Positions 24,150-37,800 of a stretch of DNA of 64,000 nucleotides are shown here, in pieces (position 1 is the first letter of the stretch; each line of letters begins with the position of its first letter). The position numbers and the translations under genes were made by a program. The stretch lies in NCBI GenBank assembly GCA_023213395.1, contig CM041465.1:192765741-192829740 (forward strand), written 5' to 3'. The notes beneath the pieces were generated by a model, which was not told the origin of the DNA, did no database searches, and saw nothing but the letters and a program-made list of their open reading frames with translations. The stretch is from Cycas panzhihuaensis. Lineage: Eukaryota; Cycadophyta.

Positions 24150-25250
24150 GGAGGACCCAAGGGTGAGGCTACCTGAGGACAAGGAAACTAATCTGACAGA
24201 CAAGAAGGAAACAACAGTGAAAAGGCCCCTCTAGGGATACCAAAGGTCATTAAAGGAAGCGAGATGCAGTCCTAGATGGGGAGGATGCTTGCTTTGGGAA
24301 CCCCAAAGGCACAAACAAGCAGTAAAATGGGTTTAGGATGGAGAAATGAGCTAGATGAGTATAAACTCTAGTATATATGGGGATGGCACAGAAATTGAGG
24401 TAGAAGGGGCCTCATAAGGTTAGAAGGGGATGCCATAAATGCACTTGGAGGGTAAGAAGAAAAGAGAGCCATAGAGGTGAAATGGGAGAGAGACCTAGAA
24501 GGAAAAGGTAATCAGGGAAGAGAGATGGTCTTAAGGGCTACCGCGACGAGAGAAATAGAGGAGGTACCAGTCAGGGTTCCCACCTATATAAGGAAAACTT
24601 GACAAAAATATGATTTATTTTCACAGGCTCACATCGATTCAGAGCCCTTCTCCTTATAGAACAGAGAGCCACATGACTTTAAAGGCACATAAGAGGAGAT
24701 CAGATCGTCAGATCGGGACATGAGGACAACCAGTAGGACTAGGGAGACAATATGGCGATAGCTAGGCTGGATCCAGTGAGTGGATCACACCTTATCCTAG
24801 CCATTTCGTTGTTTAAATTTACTAAGTTTTTAATGTTTTTTAGAGTAGTTTTTAGTCCCTTATGGGCAAATTGGAATCTCCCAGAACCTGAATTGGGCCC
24901 AAAGAGAGGGGGGACCAGGGTATTAGGTAGCCCTAGTCCCAATGGGCCTGAGTATGGCCCACCCTAAAAAAATTTTAGGTTTTTTTTTGGTGGAAAACCC
25001 CCCTTGATGTGGGGGTGTCACTAGCCTCATAGCAAAGATCACGGTGCCACAAACTTTGGTATAGGGCCGCTGAGTTTGTACTAGAAACTCAGTGGGGCCC
25101 CATGCTAAACTTTGCGATACCATAGAGTTTAGCACAATGTGAAGGAAAACCAACTGAAAAAAGTAAAGAATGGCCCATAAGAGTTCCAAACTCAACTTGG
25201 AGGGGGTGAGGGGCAATCTTGAAGGTAGGCAAGTAGATATAGAGGAGTTC
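24150..25250. other. Spacer of element B
   Basis: There is no coding pattern I can support between the aRNH and the antisense ORF. Open frames on both strands at 24739-25216 are short and lack motifs. Confidence 0.45.
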
Positions 25251-27230
25251 TGACTAGTTCTTAGGGTGTTTGGTAGGCAGTTATCATGGTAGACAACTAT
25301 GAGAACATTGTTATGGCAATGATAAGCTTCATCGAGATGATGTCTCGAGGAGACTGGTAGATATTAGGGAGATGTGGCTAATTGAAGGCCATCCAAACGC
25401 CAAAGTATACTTCAGATCAATATCTCTTGATTGACCTGGTCTTACACTGGGATCGTAGGCGGCACATGTTCCACCTCCCCCAAGTGGAGGATGTTACTAT
25501 TGTACCCAAAGATACACAGATGATCCTGGGGCTACCAGCGGTGGGAGCACTAGCATTACTAGGGGCATTACCTAGCAACCACGTGACATATAAGGAGGCA
25601 ACTACCTACTTTGCAGGTCAGGATATGTAGGAGAAGAGAGGTATACTTATATTGAGCATGGTTATGTCACAAATTCCTTAGGTGAGAAAGTTGATCACAC
25701 TATGTATTTTGTTTCAAATATCCTGGAAATAAAACTACAGAGATATACCTGATAGATGGATGGGGACTGTGAGGAGATGCAAGGCCAGGGAGACAATGGA
25801 CTGGGCCACTTTAATAGCAGTGAACCTGATCGCCTAGTTAGATGCTATCAAGGTGATCAGGAGAGGAGGTTTATCATACATCACATTGCTACAATGCTGG
25901 TTTTCTTATTATTTCAGAGCAGTGGTACCGATAAGAGGGCCATACCCTATCTCACCATGGGCTCCTATGGTCCACAGGTGGTAGACTCAGTTTAGGGGGA
26001 CCAAGGATCAGGCATATGTTTGATGCTTAATGGAGGCTACATCACTAGACCTCCTCACCATGGTAGATTATATGGAAAACCCATATAGAGGGGTGAGGTG
26101 GGATAATGATGATGGGGCAGGTAGAGCAGAAGGAGTCAGATGTAGCCTTAGGGGAGATGATGACGATGATGGTGATGATAGGGGTGATGAGGTAGGCCCA
26201 TCAGGAGTGACAAGTGATGAGGTAGGTCCATTAGGGACTGTAAGCAGAGAGGCAGGACCTTCAAGAGCCGCAGGAGGAGAGGTGATCCCTTCAGGGGCTG
26301 CAAGGATATTCATGAGAGCCTGAGCAGTGGCGATGGCTATAATTGAGGAGGGCAGAGATGATGCTCTAGTAGGCCAGCCTATTGGTGAGGTGGTACTAGA
26401 GGAGGAGGAGGTACCAACAACTAGGGGAGGTCCTAAGGAGAAGGTGATCATCTGAGTCAAGGAGCCGACAATCCCAATAGGTGAGATGCTACCCTTCCCT
26501 GTCATCTTTTGATCACTAAGCATCTAGATGCTTTGCTTTAATTTGATTTATTTAGTATATACATGTAGATGTACATACTGACATATGGTATATTGGACTT
26601 TGCAAGAGCAACAGAGATAGGGAGACTGGTTGAGGTAGTAGTTCGGGAGATGTACCCCTAGGCCTACGCAGAGGGGCAACCTCCCATCTAGGTAAGAGAG
26701 GAGCCATGGTCGGTAGGGGCTTATACAATAGCATTCGTCCCATTAGTCAAGGCCAGAGATGTGTGGGTAGCAGAGTCCTAGGAGCATGAGGCAAGAGTGG
26801 GACAGCTACAAGGTAAGCTGGATGGGACCAAAGTAGAGAGGGATACCCTACGAGGTCAGGTCCAGGTACTAGAGACTCAGGGAAGAGCAGGTGGCAATGC
26901 AGAGACTCGCATCTGAGTTGTCATGCTAAAGGAGTGGCTCTGAGGAATGGAGGAGAGGCTCTAGAGAGCAGAGAGCGAGAAAGATCATATTTAGGCATGA
27001 TATGATTAGCTCATAGACCAGATGGCATCGAGGTCATCACGGAGTAGGACACATACCTATATGATGGTAGCGACCCTGAGGAGGCCTCGGGACAAGGGGA
27101 GCGAGGCAGGAAGCTCTCAGAGGTGCAGGAGGAGTTTAGGAGGTATGTGGTCACTGGGAGAGGGATCACATAGACCAGGGGGCGATGTGCCATGAGCAGA
27201 GGACCACTAGGTAGTAGGATGTATCAGGTT
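25250..27230 (+). pseudogene. Antisense plant-mobile-domain-like ORF in element B
   Basis: On the plus strand, opposite to gag-pol, a readable stretch at 25382-25630 gives YLLIDLVLHWDRRRHMFHLP, then VTIVPKDTQMILGLPAVG. This resembles the plant mobile domain (PMD; MAIN/MAIL-type), in which LV.RW....HTFHLP is followed by L.DV..L.GLPV.G. Further in-phase text includes MDWATLIAVNLIA, then an Asp-rich run and an EVGPSG/EAGPS repeat (26150-26320), then a Gln/Glu/Arg-rich, possibly coiled-coil tail to about 27100. Many TAG and TGA stops break it. Extra antisense ORFs between pol and the 3' LTR, some with PMD-like domains, are known for Tat elements. Confidence 0.6.
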
Positions 27231-27955
27231 TTGATTTGGGAAAGCACCAGACCTCTAGGGAGTCACCATATATTACTACATGATTATACTCCTCCTTGCA
27301 AGGATTTCAGCTTCCCACGGATGATGTACTATACCATTTGTACAATATGATACATTATGATTTTTTATGTATATAAGTAGGGCTATTGGTACCCCATTTG
27401 ATATATGATAGTGTGTGATAATACATGATGATGTATTATGTAGAATTTATTTTTTGTATGTATGCTTGTGTATACACATGTATGGGGGTGCACAGGTGCA
27501 CGAGGAGCTATAGATCATGATGATTTGAGTTGATTATTATATGGTTTGTGTTAGAGGATTGTTTGAGTTGCACACACTTCCTTTTATACAGGACCATACC
27601 CTTAACAGGCACACATGATCACCACGAGCATCGGCGATAGGTATATATGGGGCTAGGAGATAGGGAATCATATATGTCCACGTAGGAGCATAGTAGAATA
27701 TGCAAATGATGTGCTAGCAAGAAAGGGAGTAATGATACTCGAACACACCATCCTAGTTGGGAAGTGTTTCTAGGCTCAAGAGCGATGGGGATAACACACC
27801 CAATTAGGAGGACGAGCCCCCAAGGAAAGGGGGACAAGGGGTTCCGAAGGAGGAACCTAAAAGGAGTGAGAGGGCCACCCTAAACTACCATTCTTCCTAT
27901 GATTAAGAGGAATGGAGATGCACCTAGGGTGGAAGTTTAGGCTCATTTTAGAGCA
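27231..27955. other. Spacer between antisense ORF and integrase, element B
   Basis: TG-rich and AT-rich stretches lie at 27340-27480 and there is no coding pattern. This is where the two convergent readings, pol on minus and the antisense ORF on plus, end. Confidence 0.45.
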
Positions 27956-29290
27956 AGAGGAAAGAGAGAGTATTTATGTGTAAAATTTCTTTAGGAATTT
28001 CCCATTAACAACTTTTTTGAATTCAAGACCTTCCAAGGTTGCAATCCTATAGGCACCATTATCGAGGCTCTCAACGACGATGAATGGGCCAACCCATTTA
28101 GGTTTGAACTTAGATAGGTGGTCATGGAGATATTCCAATTTGAGGACCTAGTCCCTAGGAGGTAAAGGTCAGGAATGAAGGTGCTTGTCATATGTCCTTC
28201 ATGCCTTGGCCTGAAAAGAAAGATCCACTTGGTAGGCAGTCAAGTGCCTCTTGTCTAAGGCCTTGAGGTTAAGGAGGCAAGCCTGGCATAGAGACTCCTC
28301 ATTGGTAAGACACCAAAGAGAGACTCATAAAAAAGGAACTTCCACTTCTAATGGGAGAACTGCTTCTATTTTGTACACTAGGGAAAAATGAGTCATTCCT
28401 ATAGCCATATGGTTAGATGTGCGATACGCCTATAGAGTGAAAAGAAGTTAGAGATGCTAATCTCTTTGAGATTAAGCCACATTTTTCTTTAAAATATTTA
28501 TAAAGGTTTTGTTGAACGATTCAACTCGGCCATTAGCTAGGGGTAATAGGGAGAGGAGGTTTTGTGAGAAATTTTAAATTTCTCACAAAGTTCATCCATC
28601 TCTTTGCTATAGAAAGGAGTTCCATTACCTGTGATTAGGACGTTGAGAACTTTGAAACGACAAATGATGTGCTGGTAGACGAAGGTGGCTATCATCTTAC
28701 TAGGAGTAGAGGTCAAAGGGACCGCTTCAGCCTATTTAGTGAAGTACTTCATATTAGTTAATATAAACTTATGTTATGACGAAGAAGGTGGGGATATGGC
28801 TCCAATAAGGTCCAACCCCTATTAGGAGAAGAGCCATGGAGATATGATGGGATGAAGGGCCTCAGAAGATAAGTGGATGATGTTAGTGTACTCCTGGCAC
28901 CATCGACATCTCATGGCATAGGCATGGGCATCCTTAAAGAGGGATGGCTAGTAATATCCCATATGAAGGATCCTTTGGGCCATGGATTGGCCCCTAAAGT
29001 GACCCCCACAAATGTTGTTATGGCATTCACAGAGTATTTAGTTTGCTTCGTTGGGGTTGACACAGCGAAGAAGGATCCCATTGAAGGATCTCTTATACAA
29101 CACTTTACCCATGAGGAAGTATTACCTGGCAGTAGCCTGAATATGATACCTAACCTTATTGTTGGCTTTAGGGTGATGCTACTGCTGGGTGAGGTATTGT
29201 ACAATGTCTCCATACCACTCACTATCAGCAAGTGGATGAGGAGGAGAATCCTGGATGGCTAAGATATGCTCGTTAGACAAAGAATTATTA
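27956..29290 (-). pseudogene. Gypsy integrase of element B
   Basis: The minus strand shows the zinc-binding HHCC region: CECHNNICGGHFRGQSMAQR, then RCRWCQEY. The catalytic core follows with GLDLIGAISPP for the GxDxxGP motif and LITGNGTPFYSKEMDELC for the second-Asp motif, where the Asp itself reads Gly. The C-terminal part (28191 down to 27990) reads YLSSNLNGLAHSSSLRASIM in broken frames. Numerous stops are present. An open frame on the plus strand at 28873-29262 is the shadow of this gene. Confidence 0.8.
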
Positions 29291-29389
29291 AAAAGAACAT
29301 AAAAAGGGTTCAAGATAGGGGTATCGACGAGTTGCTCAGTCACCACCATCCCTTTCTTCGACTTCTTGTTAATGATTTGGAGGTCAAAT

Positions 29390-29860
29390 TCCTGAAGGAG
29401 GATGACCCACTTACCAATCCTACCTCTTAGGTTAGGTCAGGTAAGTAAATATCTTAGGGAATTGGATTAGATGATCACCCAAGTAGTGTTCCTATGTAAG
29501 TAGTGCCTAAATTTCTTAATGGCGCACATTAAGGAGAGACACTCTTTCTCGATAGGAGAGTAATTAAGTTCAGCAGCCATGAGGGTGTGACTGATGAAGT
29601 AAATGGCTTGTTCGGTTCCTGAATCATCCTCTTGAGTTAACATAGTGCCCAAGGACTCATCGATGGCCGAAGTGTAGAGAACAAATGGCCTGTTAAAGAG
29701 AGGAGACACTAGTGTCAGGGCAGAAGTGAGGGCTTCCTTGAGTTCTTCAAAGGCTTACTGGGCCTTTGAAGGCCAGACAAATGGGGCTCCATTCTTTAAT
29801 AGGTTGGTAAGAGGTTTGACATTTATAGCGAAAGGCTACCTAAGAATGACTTGATCTGTC
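29390..29860 (-). pseudogene. Gypsy RNase H of element B
   Basis: The reading FVLYTSAIDESLGTMLTQED, then AIYFISHTLMAAELNYSPIE, then KECLSLMCAIKKFRHYL is the standard RNase H that follows RT in gypsy elements. The first Asp of YTDAS reads as Ser. Eighty codons are open (29467-29709). Confidence 0.85.
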
Positions 29861-29869
29861 GTTAGGTTT

Positions 29870-30850
29870 TAGGAGGCAGCATGTCAAGGATGGCCTTGAC
29901 TTTGTCAGGGTTGATTTGGATCCCTTGTTTTAAAACAAGGAAACTAAGGAGTTTGCCAGCTGTTATAGCAAACACATATTTGAGAGGTTTAAGGCTTACA
30001 TGGTACTTGCAATATTGTGTGAAGATGGCTCGTAAATCAAAAGGATGGTGGGCCTTAACGCATGAGAGACCCATCATATCATCCATGAAAACCTCTAAAG
30101 ATTTATTAATAAGTTCATGAAAATGAATTACATTACCTTTTGATAGGTGATGCCTGTATTCTTTAACCCAAAGGGCATCACTTTATAGGTGAAAGTGCCC
30201 CTTAAGGAGTAATGAAGGCTGTCTTATGATGGTCTTTAAGAGAAATATAGATTTGGTTGTAACTTGAGAAGCTGTCCATTGAGGACATGACTTCAAAACT
30301 AGCAGTTCAATCAATGATTTGATCAATGAAGGGAAGTGGGAAGTTGTCCTTGCGATACATATTGTTGATGTCTCAAAAATCAATACATATCCTAATCATC
30401 CCATTCTTTTTGGCAACAGGGATAATATTGGACACCCACTTGGGGTAGTCAATAGAAGTGATTAGCCCTATATTTAGGAGTTTTTCAACTTCCATCTTGA
30501 TGGCAACTCAAAGCTTGGGATGAAGAAACCACTACTTTTGGCACATCGGGCGAGCTCCCAGGATGGTGGTAAGATTGTGGGTAATGATCGAAAGGTCTAT
30601 CCCCTTTATATTAGAATAATCACATGTGAAGACATCTCGAAATTCCTAGAATAGAAGGGTATACTCCTTCATTTCATCAGGAGGGCATTCTGCTCCCACC
30701 GTAATGACCTTACCTAGGGCAAGAACTATGTCCTTGGTTGCCCCCATGCAATATAACATTCCCTTCCTTGTAGTAAAAGGGGGCTCAATCCATAGGAAGG
30801 GGTGGAATATGAGACATATTTGGGTCGGTAAGGGAAGACCCAATAACTAG
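29870..30850 (-). pseudogene. Gypsy reverse transcriptase of element B
   Basis: In order on the minus strand: YTLLF*EFRDVFTCDYSN (upstream DVFAWSYED region), VAKKNGMIRICIDF, SMDSFSSYNQIYIS (the LDAFSGYNQI motif), and near 30086 MDDMMG for the YVDDM catalytic motif. A VLKQGIQINPDKVKAILDMLP thumb segment follows. Stops and shifts occur every 20-60 codons, so it is inactive. Confidence 0.85.
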
Positions 30851-31259
30851 GACCTTCTAGTGACCAAGCCTATGGTGATCAGAAGAGAGATTGGGTGTGG
30901 AACCTACTAGATGTTCAAGCAAAGCCTCATCATCCTCGAAGTAGTCTAGCCCATTGATGACCACACCTCAAGAAGATGAGGAGAGAGGGGAAGAAGAAGC
31001 AGTGGGAACGTGGCGATCGACACACCACTCAACATACCCAAAGGACTCTCTCAAAGATTCAGAAGGAGTTCTCCTATGAGGAACAATAAGACGCTCCCTG
31101 ACTTTATTACCTATGAGGGGCGATGAAGAGGAAGACATAAGAATTACTTGATCAGTAAGAGTAATAACATGATATACAAGAGAAAAGTTAGTTTCTTCAA
31201 TAATAGGAGTTCCAGATCAAGACTTGAAATGAAGGAAGTGCCCTCTACTCATGCCTAAG

Positions 31260-32170
31260 AGAGAGATGGGATGAGGAAAATCCTCATCCTTGTCTTTGGA
31301 CTTGTCATTGCCAAGTATGACGAGATACCCATAGCTCCTGACACCAATAGGGGCGAAGAGTGTGAGGTTGGAAGAAGAAGATGAAGGGTCTTCTTCCAAA
31401 GGGGATAGATCAGGGATGTCAATGGAACAGGCAGAAGGGTCTCCTTATCGCCATTTACTTGACCATGAACTACTTGACTAGGTTGACGAGGTTGTTTAGA
31501 GGGTGGAGGCTCCTGGGAGATGACCCTCATTTACCACTCATGGACGCACTTAAGTTGTCCCCATCGAGATGAGCACAGAGCTTCCATTTGGTCAAGCCAT
31601 GGGCATCCCAACAAAAGATTATAGTCGACGTTGAGAACTATAATATCGGTGAGGACAGTCTTATCCTTAAGAGTAAGAGGGATGGACATCGATCCCAAGG
31701 GTGTCTTTTCATTACCATCCTAGCCTTGACACCGGCATGGAACTAGCTCCAGGGCTAATATGCTAAGATCTTGCATGATGCATAAGGGCATGGTATTAAC
31801 AGAAGAACCATTGCTAATAACTGTTCTCCGTAATGTGCAATCAAGAGTATCAATAGTTATGGTGAAGTGGAAATGCCATTGGTGTTCCCTTTCACTGGCA
31901 TGGGGAAGATCCTTAAGGTCAAAAGAGATGATGGCTTCATAGCTTAGGCTAACACCCAAGGCATGAACGGATGCATCACCCAATCCTAAGGCTTCTAGGA
32001 GAAGTGTATGTTGTTTGGGGTAGCTCCTTAAGACATCTATTATGGACAATCTAGTGGCCACGGTGTGGAGCTCGTCGATAACGAAGAAGAGCTTCCCCTT
32101 CATGGTAGGTTGGGGAAGAGCTCTTTGAAAGTCGTAGCGATTGGGGCGTACAGGAATGGTCTTGGGGAGT
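31260..32170 (-). pseudogene. Gypsy protease region of element B
   Basis: The frame 32103-31720 reads KGKLFFVIDELHTVATRLSI, IDVLRSYPKQHTLLLEALGL and then TVISNGSSVNTMPLCIMQDL, the last being the decayed DGGSSVNILP catalytic motif with Asp to Asn. VDYNLLLGCPWL near 31610 is the protease end. It pairs motif for motif with the protease of element A. Confidence 0.82.
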
Positions 32171-32289
32171 CCAGGGACTTCCGAAATTGGGATTTCTAGA
32201 AGAGGATCATGGTGAGGTGTGTATGAAGAGATATCATTTGCCTCCTTAGCTACTTGAGACTAGGTTAGGGCATAAAATGGGGTAGTCTT

Positions 32290-34578
32290 GAGCATCTAGA
32301 TGACCTCCTTTCCCTTGTTTCGAGATCGAGAAGGTAAAGGAGTGCAATGGTTAGGAGAACCAGAGGAAGAGGACAGATTCCTTACACCCTTCCCTTTGGC
32401 TTGCGAAGGGCGAGGGTTTAGGGATCTTCCTCTATTTTAGCTATTCTTTTGTTGGTTATTATGATCATGTTTTCCATGTTTGGGGAATGGATCTGTATGT
32501 ACAGGCTGGTCTAGGTTAGGCTTAAATACCTATTTGGGAGAAGAATCATGCTGCAGGGCAACTCTAGGGTGTTGGGCCTAGCACTTTGAATCTTCGTAAA
32601 AACATTTCTTGTGGATAGAACACCACTTCTTTTTAAGGGAGAAATCAGGCTTGCTCACTTGAGAAGACTGGGTGTTACCACCCTTGGAGGGAGCAACTTG
32701 AGACGCTTGGTGGACTGGTTTATGCGAGGTAGGGGATGAAGGAGCCTAGAGTTTGATCTCCTTCATGGTATGCTCGAATGAACATACGGCAGAAGTGAGA
32801 GGATCTAATGTCTTCTCGGTTGAATGAGAAGAAGACCTGGCAGGTTGCTGGATTTTGGTCTCTCAGGGTGGTAGGGATGTCTCACATCGTTGTGAGGGAT
32901 TTAGAGGCTTCTTGATTCTAGCTTGGATCTCAATGGCCTCAAGCTCCAAGCACTTGGCTATGGCAGAGTCACATGTAGTTGCCCCTATTTTAAGGACTTC
33001 GACATGTACTTCTGGGTGAAGAGCATTGACAAAGAGGTCCCTCTTCAACTCCTCAGGTAGAGTTGCCTTGGTGGAATGAAGAAGGCCATAAAAGTGTCTC
33101 ACAAAGTCATGATTCATCTCATCATAACCTTGTTTGAGAGATAAGAGGGCTTTTATTCTACTCTTGAATGGACGGGCTACGTCAAAATAGTTGACAAATT
33201 CATCCATGAGCTATTGGAATGAAAAGATAGAATATGCTAGCACGTGATAGAACCACTTAAGGGCATTGCCTTGAAGGGATCATGGGAAAAGTTTCATAAG
33301 AATGTGGTCATAGGCCCAATAATCGATACATTCCATAAAAAAACTACGAACATGATCTGTTGGGTCATGTGACAAAGTCCTATTAAATTTAGGGACTTCA
33401 GGAGGGTGAGGCGGTAAGTTGGTTCTTAGCACCTCAATGGATAGGGGCATCGATCTATAGTCCATAAAGGGGTGTGCCCTTGACTGGACCATAGGGTCAA
33501 TGGGAGTTAGAAGAGGAGGTGGGCAAGGTTGCCTGAATCCTCCTTGGAGGGTTTGGTTTGAAAAGGGATGCTGTCCTTCCACTATTTAGTGAGAGGATAT
33601 GAATCCCACATTCAAAGAGGTATGCATAGGAGTGGATGGGTGTGATAGATCTATTCCTCCATGAGCCAAAGCTCCTTGTTAGAAAGGAGCTTAAGGGAAA
33701 GTGCCTTGGAAGGGGGCTTTCCCTCCTTGCAAAGGCGCAACATAGGATGATGAAAAAGAGGGGCGAAGGACCAAGTTTTGTGTATATGGGCCACCCATGG
33801 GTGGTGCGACCCCATATGGGTACAAAGGGTCTATCCCATAAGCTGAAAGGGAGTTTCCCTTACCATGCCCCTACGGTTGAGAGGTGTAACCAGGATGCAC
33901 GTAAAGAGGAGAGTCCCTAGGATGGAGTTATGAGTGTGTGGGGGCAGGCCCCACATGGCTAGAAGTAGGGAGACATGTAGGTCCCCTAGGTTTAGTAGGC
34001 GATGGATGGACTATTATCAAAGGAGGGATAGTTGTTTAACTAGACGGGGGCATGCTCAACTCAAGTCGGGAAGAAGACATGCCTTGGGTGGTCCCCAAGG
34101 AGTATAAGCCATGGGGAGAATAAGATGAAGTAAGAGGTAGGCACATCATAGGTAGGGAAGTCTAATGGGATGAGTGAGGCAAGGGGGACATAGAAGAAGG
34201 AAGCACATCGCTTCACAAGACATTCTCGAATCACTTAGGGTGTGGTTGGAGATAGGCAGCTTGGAAACATTGGCTAAGGGCTTCTGCTACGTCAGTGAGA
34301 GGGGTATCTGCTTGACCATAGGAGGTGGATGAAACCTCATACGAAGTGGACCCCACAGGATGATCCTCATGAGAATCACCATTATGGTGGTGAAACTCTA
34401 GAGGGGATGAAGCCTCTACTTCATGAGTAGAGAGATGGTGGAGTTGTGGGTGTTGTTGGTCATCCAGATAGAAGATAGGGTCCTTGCCCTCTTGGGCGGA
34501 CCCTTGAAAGGAAGAGGAAGGCTCAAGCAAATCAGACACATAAGCGTGATATGCTTAATCTAAGGGGAATCCCTCCAT
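32290..34578 (-). pseudogene. Gypsy gag of element B
   Basis: The likely start is the ATG at 34576-34578, about 230 bp inside the primer-binding site. The N-terminal part is Pro/His/Ser-rich and ends in ALSQCFQAAYLQPHPK. The capsid domain at 33582-32863 includes PPEVPKFNRTLSHDPTDHVR, then ALKWFYHV, then LSLKQGYDEMNHDFVRHFYG and LRRDLFVNALHP-like text, the plant retrotransposon gag pattern. KWCSIHKKCFYEDSKC near 32630 is a decayed C-x2-H-x4-H-x4-C finger, the form seen in Tat elements. About eight stops interrupt it. Confidence 0.82.
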
Positions 34579-34810
34579 AGTTAGATCAGGATCTAATGTA
34601 GGGAGGGAATGATATGAGGAGTCTTCCAACGACGAAGGTAGACCTCATAAGCAATGTAAGAATCGTCACATACAAGTTCTTCCTATGGGTTGGAAGAAAG
34701 GAGAGATAAAGTGGTGTACACATTGGGGGATGCCCAACAAAACCAAAAGGGAGAGCTACCAAGAGGAAGTAGCACCAATAAGAAGGGGGAAAGAATGATT
34801 CCCTTACTGA

Positions 34811-34832
34811 TGAGTCCCCAGTATGGTTACTA
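34811..34832 (-). promoter_or_regulatory. Element B primer-binding site
   Basis: On the minus strand GTAACCATACTGGGGACTC follows the 5' LTR by 2-3 bases. It agrees with the site of element A and resembles the Tat/Ogre-type TGGCGACTCTGCTGGGGAC. Confidence 0.72.
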
Positions 34833-34833
34833 G

Positions 34834-37800
34834 TAGAATCACATCTATGGGATGGTAACCACACTTGGTTAGGATTGGGTTAATCAACAAAGAGTTTTAG
34901 AATCTAAGGTCAATCCAGTAAGTGAGAGAGATCACCCACACAGGGCATCCACGCATTAGAACATAGGTTCAGGACCCACAAATGGCACACAAATCCCTTT
35001 CGGGTAACTTGATTTTGGTTTTGAGGGTAGAAAGAGTGAGGGATATCCTCAGTTTCTTGAGTAACCTTAAGAGGTAGGTCCTCCCGTCCTTGGTTGGCTG
35101 AAGGAAGGAGGAGAAGGGAAGTGAGGGAATGTAAAGAGGACAACTTTAGTGGAGAGAGAGTGTGACACACACACGTGGGAGATTAAAGAGAGGGTTAATC
35201 TCACGGGTTGAGTATTGACCTAAAGGGGGATACTTGAATGGTTTAATCAAACCAAGTTGAGATGACCAAGAAGGCAGTCCTAGGAAAAGGGGTGTCCTCG
35301 AGGTGATAGACCTAAGGAGGTCTTGGGAATAAAGACCAAATGAGGAACATCTCAAAATTTATGTTTGTTGGTTGCAAAAATTATGTGGTGTATGCAATGA
35401 CGTATCCTTATGTATAAAGGGGCAACTTTTTAAAATAATAAGATAATGCAAGACTCACTCTCATTCATTCTCACACATATCCTCACTCATTTTACCTTTT
35501 CAAATGCAAAAGTAAAAGAAGGAAGAAGGATACAAATGATTACTATGCAATGCAAAGCATATGAAAAAGGTATGGGCTCACTAAGCAATGCAACAAGATG
35601 AACGTACAACTATGAAGGATTCTTTCTACTTGACTTTCCTACCAAAGTAAGCAAACTAGTTGGAAGTAAATAACTAAAACTAGTTCTTCTTCTTTTCCTT
35701 TTTCCAAATAATGTACAGACAAAGGGGGGAAAGAAAAAGAGGAAAATGAAACAAGGAAAGCCCAAGGCATACCTTGAATATGATAGCTGAAGTAGCATTG
35801 TCCTTATTATGCTCATCACCCTCATCTTTCCCCAGTCATATACAACGCAAGATGGTACTAGTGAAGAAAGGAGGGGTCCATCTTACCTTCCTCAAGTCAA
35901 AAGAAAAAAAATGAAAAGGAAAGCGATGTAAGAAAAAGTAAATAGCCAATACAACTTTAACTAACAATTTGAGAGCAAAAGAAGTACCAGTTATAAAGAT
36001 GGAGATGTACCTGGAGTGGGATTCCCTTCACTCCCTATGGGCGATAAGGTAACGTACAAATCAAACCAAGTTCACCCTTTCCCAAGGAGTGGAAAGTATA
36101 TGTGGGATAGATACATAATATGACAAGTAATAGGATCCATGATTTTTAACCAAAAAGAATGTTTTTCACTACAATATTAGACCTTGTTCCTTTTATACTA
36201 TTTAACATGGAAAAAAGGTGGGCAAAGAGAGAAGGAAGATATGTAGCCTTAGAATGGCTAACCCTTGGAATTAGGCATGCTCTATGCTATCCAAGTACCA
36301 AATGAGATGAAGCAATGTGAATGCAAGAAACTCTTGATATGCAAGTGATAAAGTAAGGGAAAATGTTGCCAATGCTGTCAATGTTGCCAAGGCTGCAATG
36401 TGTAACTATTTCAACCTTGATAAGGTGTAAACCAAAAGGTGCAAAAAGGTATGGAATGGAGGGCTAGAGTTCCCTCATGTAGGACTGCAAAGCTAGTTGT
36501 GAGTGCGACAAAAGGTCGCCTACGCTGCTGCTAGTAGTGGTCTTCTTTCCAACAGCCTTTTGGGAGCTCAAGGAAAGCATGGAGGAAGAAGAGACAAGGA
36601 GAGAAGAGGGATGCCCTTGAGGAGAAGGCATGTTGGGTGCGAAACCCTGCCTTTTCTCCTTTCACTCTCTATGAGAATCTCTTCTTCGCTGCCCCCTTGT
36701 AGCAACCAAAAAAAAAACTAAGAGAAAGGAAGGTACAAGCAAGATGGGGAGGGTTTGCCTCCCGCTTATAGAAAGAGTTGAAGGAAAAAATGTTGTAAGA
36801 GTGCTAAGAAATTATGCTTATATTTCTTAAAATAAAAGAATGATAAAACATTGGCTCAGGAGTACCTGGTATGGGTAGATCAGAGGTAGATCTACCAGTA
36901 AAATAGGGGAGAGAGACCCACCCTACTAGGTTTTATAGATGAAACCTTGAAGAGCAACAAACTGGTAGTAGTTTGGAGTGAAGAGAACGTAGATGGGCTT
37001 GATGAAGCACTTGGAGCATGTCCTTCCCATTTGTTGGCCCCATTGTAGGCCTGCAATAGTGTATTTGGAGTTGTAGGAGACTGATAGTAGGCTGAGACGC
37101 TGATGTAGTAGGCCCTATCCTTGTTGCAGGGCATTTTTCTGAGGAAATGCTACAAGAGTTGAGTAAAAGAGAGTCCAAGAGAGAAAAAATGATGTATTCT
37201 TTAGGTTTTAAACATAACCCTATCTTAATTGAGTAATTAGGGTTCAGCTAGGGCTAGAAATATGACTTAGCCACATGGTAATTTCGTAATAAATATGAAA
37301 TTTTCTATGGTAGATTTAAAAAAAAAAAGGTTTATAACATTCGCCCTGTGGTAAACTTCACAATATCATGAAGTCTACTATGGTACCACAATATTCATTA
37401 CGGTGTAGTGACAACATAAGGAAAATAAGAAGAAGAAGGATCTAGGAGCCCTGAAGGAAGGTACCCCAAGCCTAGGAGGGCCTGACCCCCTATATAGATG
37501 GCTAGGAACAGTCATGACAGAGAAATGACCTACACTAGATGGAGCACCAAAGAGATAGAGTTCCCAAGAAGTTGGAAAATAGGTAAGAATATACCAATCA
37601 CACTGCAAGGTCTTTGAACAGATCATAAGGGCTAGTCAGTACTTTGGACAACATGGAGATGAGTAGGAGGGTTATGGAGTGCCATTGGGATCCATGTCCT
37701 GAGATCGTCATAGGCTAGAATAGTATCAAGCAATATGATCAAGCAGCAGATGCGAGATGGTCACTGAATCGAATCAATTAGTTATGCAATGGAAAATAGA

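Noticed and set aside
26068-26523. 151-codon minus-strand frame rich in Ser/Pro/Thr
   Set aside because: It is opposite the acidic EVGPSG-type repeat of the antisense ORF, and its low-complexity composition mirrors that repeat.
28873-29262. 129-codon open frame on the plus strand
   Set aside because: It is exactly opposite the integrase HHCC and core region of element B, so it is a shadow.
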